Assembly: GCA_014155875.1 (NCBI GenBank)
Contig: JACEFZ010012659.1
Coordinates: forward strand, 124,001 to 188,000
Source of the DNA: Cepaea nemoralis
Taxonomy: Eukaryota; Mollusca; Gastropoda; Stylommatophora; Helicidae
Reading direction: 5' to 3'
Length of the DNA: 64,000 bases
This document shows, piece after piece, positions 1 to 64,000 of the stretch (its first letter is position 1; every line of letters starts with the position of its first letter). Under the pieces are notes generated by a model, which was given only the letters and a program-made list of their open reading frames with translations, ran no database searches and was not told where the DNA came from. The position numbers were made by a program, and so were the translations under genes.

Positions 1-4
1 CTTC

Positions 5-105
5 TGTCCGATGTAGGGGTTGAACCCCTTACCTCGGCATCAGTACACTGGATGTTTAAGAACATGCGTTCTTATCCATTCTGCCATGCTAACCTACTTT
101 CCAGA
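5..105 (-). mobile_element. tRNA-derived SINE, family A (head only)
   Basis: On the minus strand there is an A-box-like TGGCAGAATGG and a B-box-like GGGTTCAACCCC, i.e. a tRNA-like head. The same sequence recurs at 1441-1700, 19262-19545 and 48893-48990, always with the head at the right end. Confidence 0.7.
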
Positions 106-488
106 TGATGATGAGATTGAACTGTTGTCTGTTGTCACTGAAAACCTTCCCTACATGATTACTAACACAACTCCATACATTCCTCACTCATATTACATTC
201 TTTTTAGGAAAGCGTGCATGTACAGGTGAACTAGACTTCCAGGTGTCCAGTTTTCAATTCTCTCTGGCAAAAGATTCTCTTCCTTTTGAAGTGAAGTTCA
301 TATTACTGTTTCAGCTACATCTATGCATTATTGTTTTGATTATTTGTGAGCACTACAGATTGCTTTGGTCAAAATATTTGGTGTTATTTGTTCAGCTTTA
401 TAGTAATATGTTACGCAAATTTGTTTTCATAATCGGCTTGACAGCAGTCACTCCTATTTTAATTAAGTAAACATACCATTTCATATGG

Positions 489-735
489 GGGAAAAAAAAA
501 GTCGCTTAAAGTCGACAGGGTCGACTTCATTACGTTCGGTTTTTATCCCATATGGCTCGGTCTCTTTCCGCAGCGCGGAAAGTGTCGCATAAAGCACGAA
601 CTCCATAGCTCCAGCGGCGACCTCAGGAGTCTCCAAAAAAATTCACTCGTGAACCAAAGGATGTGGCCCGGAATCAACCCACAACCTTCGAAGCCTGAGT
701 CAGGCGGCTTGACCACTTCGCCACGGAGACTCCCT
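489..735 (-). mobile_element. tRNA-derived SINE, family B
   Basis: In minus sense it begins GGAGTCTCCGTGGCGAAG (A box) and has a B box around GGGTTGATTCC, then a body with GGAGACTCCTG and GGAGCTATGGAGTTCGTG, ending in an A-rich tail at 489. A second copy is at 48597-48845 on the + strand. Confidence 0.8.
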
Positions 736-1440
736 TAATGGAACAAAACAATAACAACAAATGCCCATGTGATGTCAGGCCCAACATGGAGGCAAAGAAA
801 AGTAACGCTGTCACCTGTCACACAAGAGGGGACTAACCAGGACAGGCGTGAGACGGACTCCCTCAAACTGTAGACAACCCTAGCTGCAGAATCCAACCAG
901 TCACGAGCAAGTCTCCAAGGGACTGGACCTGGGTTGGATCAGCACCAATGCTCCATGGGAAGATGACAATCAGCAGGAGAAGACAACCTACACGGAGCTG
1001 GACTGGGGAATGCCAGCCCAAACTCTTTATTATATTTCCTGATTAAGTCAATAGCACGTCATTGTTGCAGCATGACACCAGGAGTTCCTCAATTGAGCCC
1101 CCCCCCCCCCTCACTAAGAGTAGTGAACAGCAATATAATGGATACGCCAACATTCACACACTGAGTGAGAACAAGCACCTCTGGGCTGGTCCCCAGGGCA
1201 GCCATGTTGCTTCTGTGGGTTTGGTTGAGTCAATCATCAAGTGTATGAAGTATGAATGCAGAAAACAGTTAGATTTGTTGCTTCTGGGAGCTTGGTTGAG
1301 TCAGTCATCAAGTGTATGAAGTATGAATGCAAGAAACAGTCAGATTTGCCATTACTTAATTAATCCAATGTGAACATGTTTGGGCTATTTACATGTTAAT
1401 TACACATAACAGATAATAATAACAGTAACTATGTCTTTTA
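736..1440. other. Intergenic or intronic sequence, nothing recognised
   Basis: It contains a C run (about 1100-1109) and a two-copy duplication around 1200-1345 (unit about 75 bp with 'tcaatcatcaagtgtatgaag'-like ends). No exon or known element was recognised. Confidence 0.5.
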
Positions 1441-1700
1441 GCCTTTGAACTCAAACTTAGTCCACACTGGACTCATTTTTGTGAGTGGATCATCTTTCCC
1501 TATTACTAGTGTCCCTCGCCATCAGGTGAACCCACTCTGACTTCAGAGTTACTTGTAATTTACACCCTCAAGTCAAGGACCACAAGTCAACATTTGAGTT
1601 CAACTGACTAGTGTATGGACTGAACCTGCTACCTCAGCATCAGCACACCGGAAGTTTCAGAACGAGCGCTCTTACCCATTTGACTTTGCCGACCTCCAAA
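1441..1700 (-). mobile_element. tRNA-derived SINE, family A (near full length)
   Basis: About 260 bp, alignable by eye along its length with 19262-19545: shared body with TTGAACTCAA, GCCATCAGGTGAACCCACTC, TACTTGTAATTTAC, and the tRNA-like head at the right end. Confidence 0.75.
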
Positions 1701-1702
1701 CA

Positions 1703-1803
1703 TCATCATCATCTTGCACTTTTGCTGTCAAGAGTTGTGTGGAGGAATAATTGGCGATCCAGCGCCCATTGGGTGACACTGGATCGTGGAACTCCAAACA
1801 ACA
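1703..1803 (-). mobile_element. LINE/SINE 3' fragment with (GATGAT)n-type tail
   Basis: CATCATCATCATCTTGCACTTTTG followed by GAGGAATAATTGG and CCAGCGCCC is shared with 42505-42690. In minus sense the (GAT)n is a 3' tail like that of RTE elements. The clade is unresolved. Confidence 0.5.
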
Positions 1804-1953
1804 AATAATAAAATAAGCTTCCTTCAGTCATATCTGACTGTCAGCAGAGAGCCCTGACCAGGTATTCCTTTCAGCAGAATATTACACTTGGTGAATTAAA
1901 AGCAACTAAAATACCTACCTTCTGGTGAATTCAAAATGACTAAAAGTACCTAC

Positions 1954-63986
<62,033 letters not shown>

Positions 63987-64000
63987 AATTCTGGTTTTAC

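Overview
The window is eukaryotic genomic DNA. I see no prokaryotic operons; instead there are GT/AG-spliced exons separated by multi-kilobase introns packed with minisatellites, tRNA-derived SINEs and 5'-truncated LINEs. The repeat style and the mix of RTE-type LINEs, RNase H-bearing LINE fragments and a Helitron suggest an invertebrate, most likely a lophotrochozoan such as a gastropod mollusc. That assignment is inference and is weak.

One host gene fills the window on the minus strand. I could chain 21 exons from 63986 down to 1954 with all reading phases agreeing. They encode about 2,385 residues of a DIDO1/PHF3-family protein (PHD finger, DIDO1-type Cys cluster, TFIIS central domain, SPOC domain). 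The upstream end (right edge) may be incomplete. The 3' end and stop codon lie beyond the left edge. The long N-terminal exons E1-E4 are low-complexity and charged, and the domain exons E5-E19 are short and well conserved. E4 carries a one-base frameshift in a homopolymer, probably an assembly error or a disabled allele.

The remaining sequence (almost 90%) is intronic. (a) About 30 tandem arrays occur, with units of 14-72 bp and lengths up to 4.1 kb. (b) LINEs: an RTE/BovB-like copy with an 18-bp TSD (23.8-26.3 kb), three more fragments of that family, two 5'-truncated LINEs on the minus strand (31.0-32.0 and 33.4-34.9 kb, each with a 10-bp TSD), and two RNase H-bearing fragments. (c) At least six SINE families, several with perfect TSDs. 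(d) DNA elements: a non-autonomous Helitron (7.3-8.2 kb) and a piggyBac-like deletion derivative (28.06-28.98 kb).

The most unusual pattern is that many tandem arrays lie directly against splice junctions of the host gene, and in several cases every repeat unit contains a copy of the splice donor or acceptor. The series runs from two-copy duplications (at E3, E4, E13) to an array of roughly 57 copies (at E8). A second unusual item is a 79-bp hairpin retroposon inserted in the RTE element, whose 3' half is also the monomer of a 1.3-kb satellite at 46-47.4 kb.
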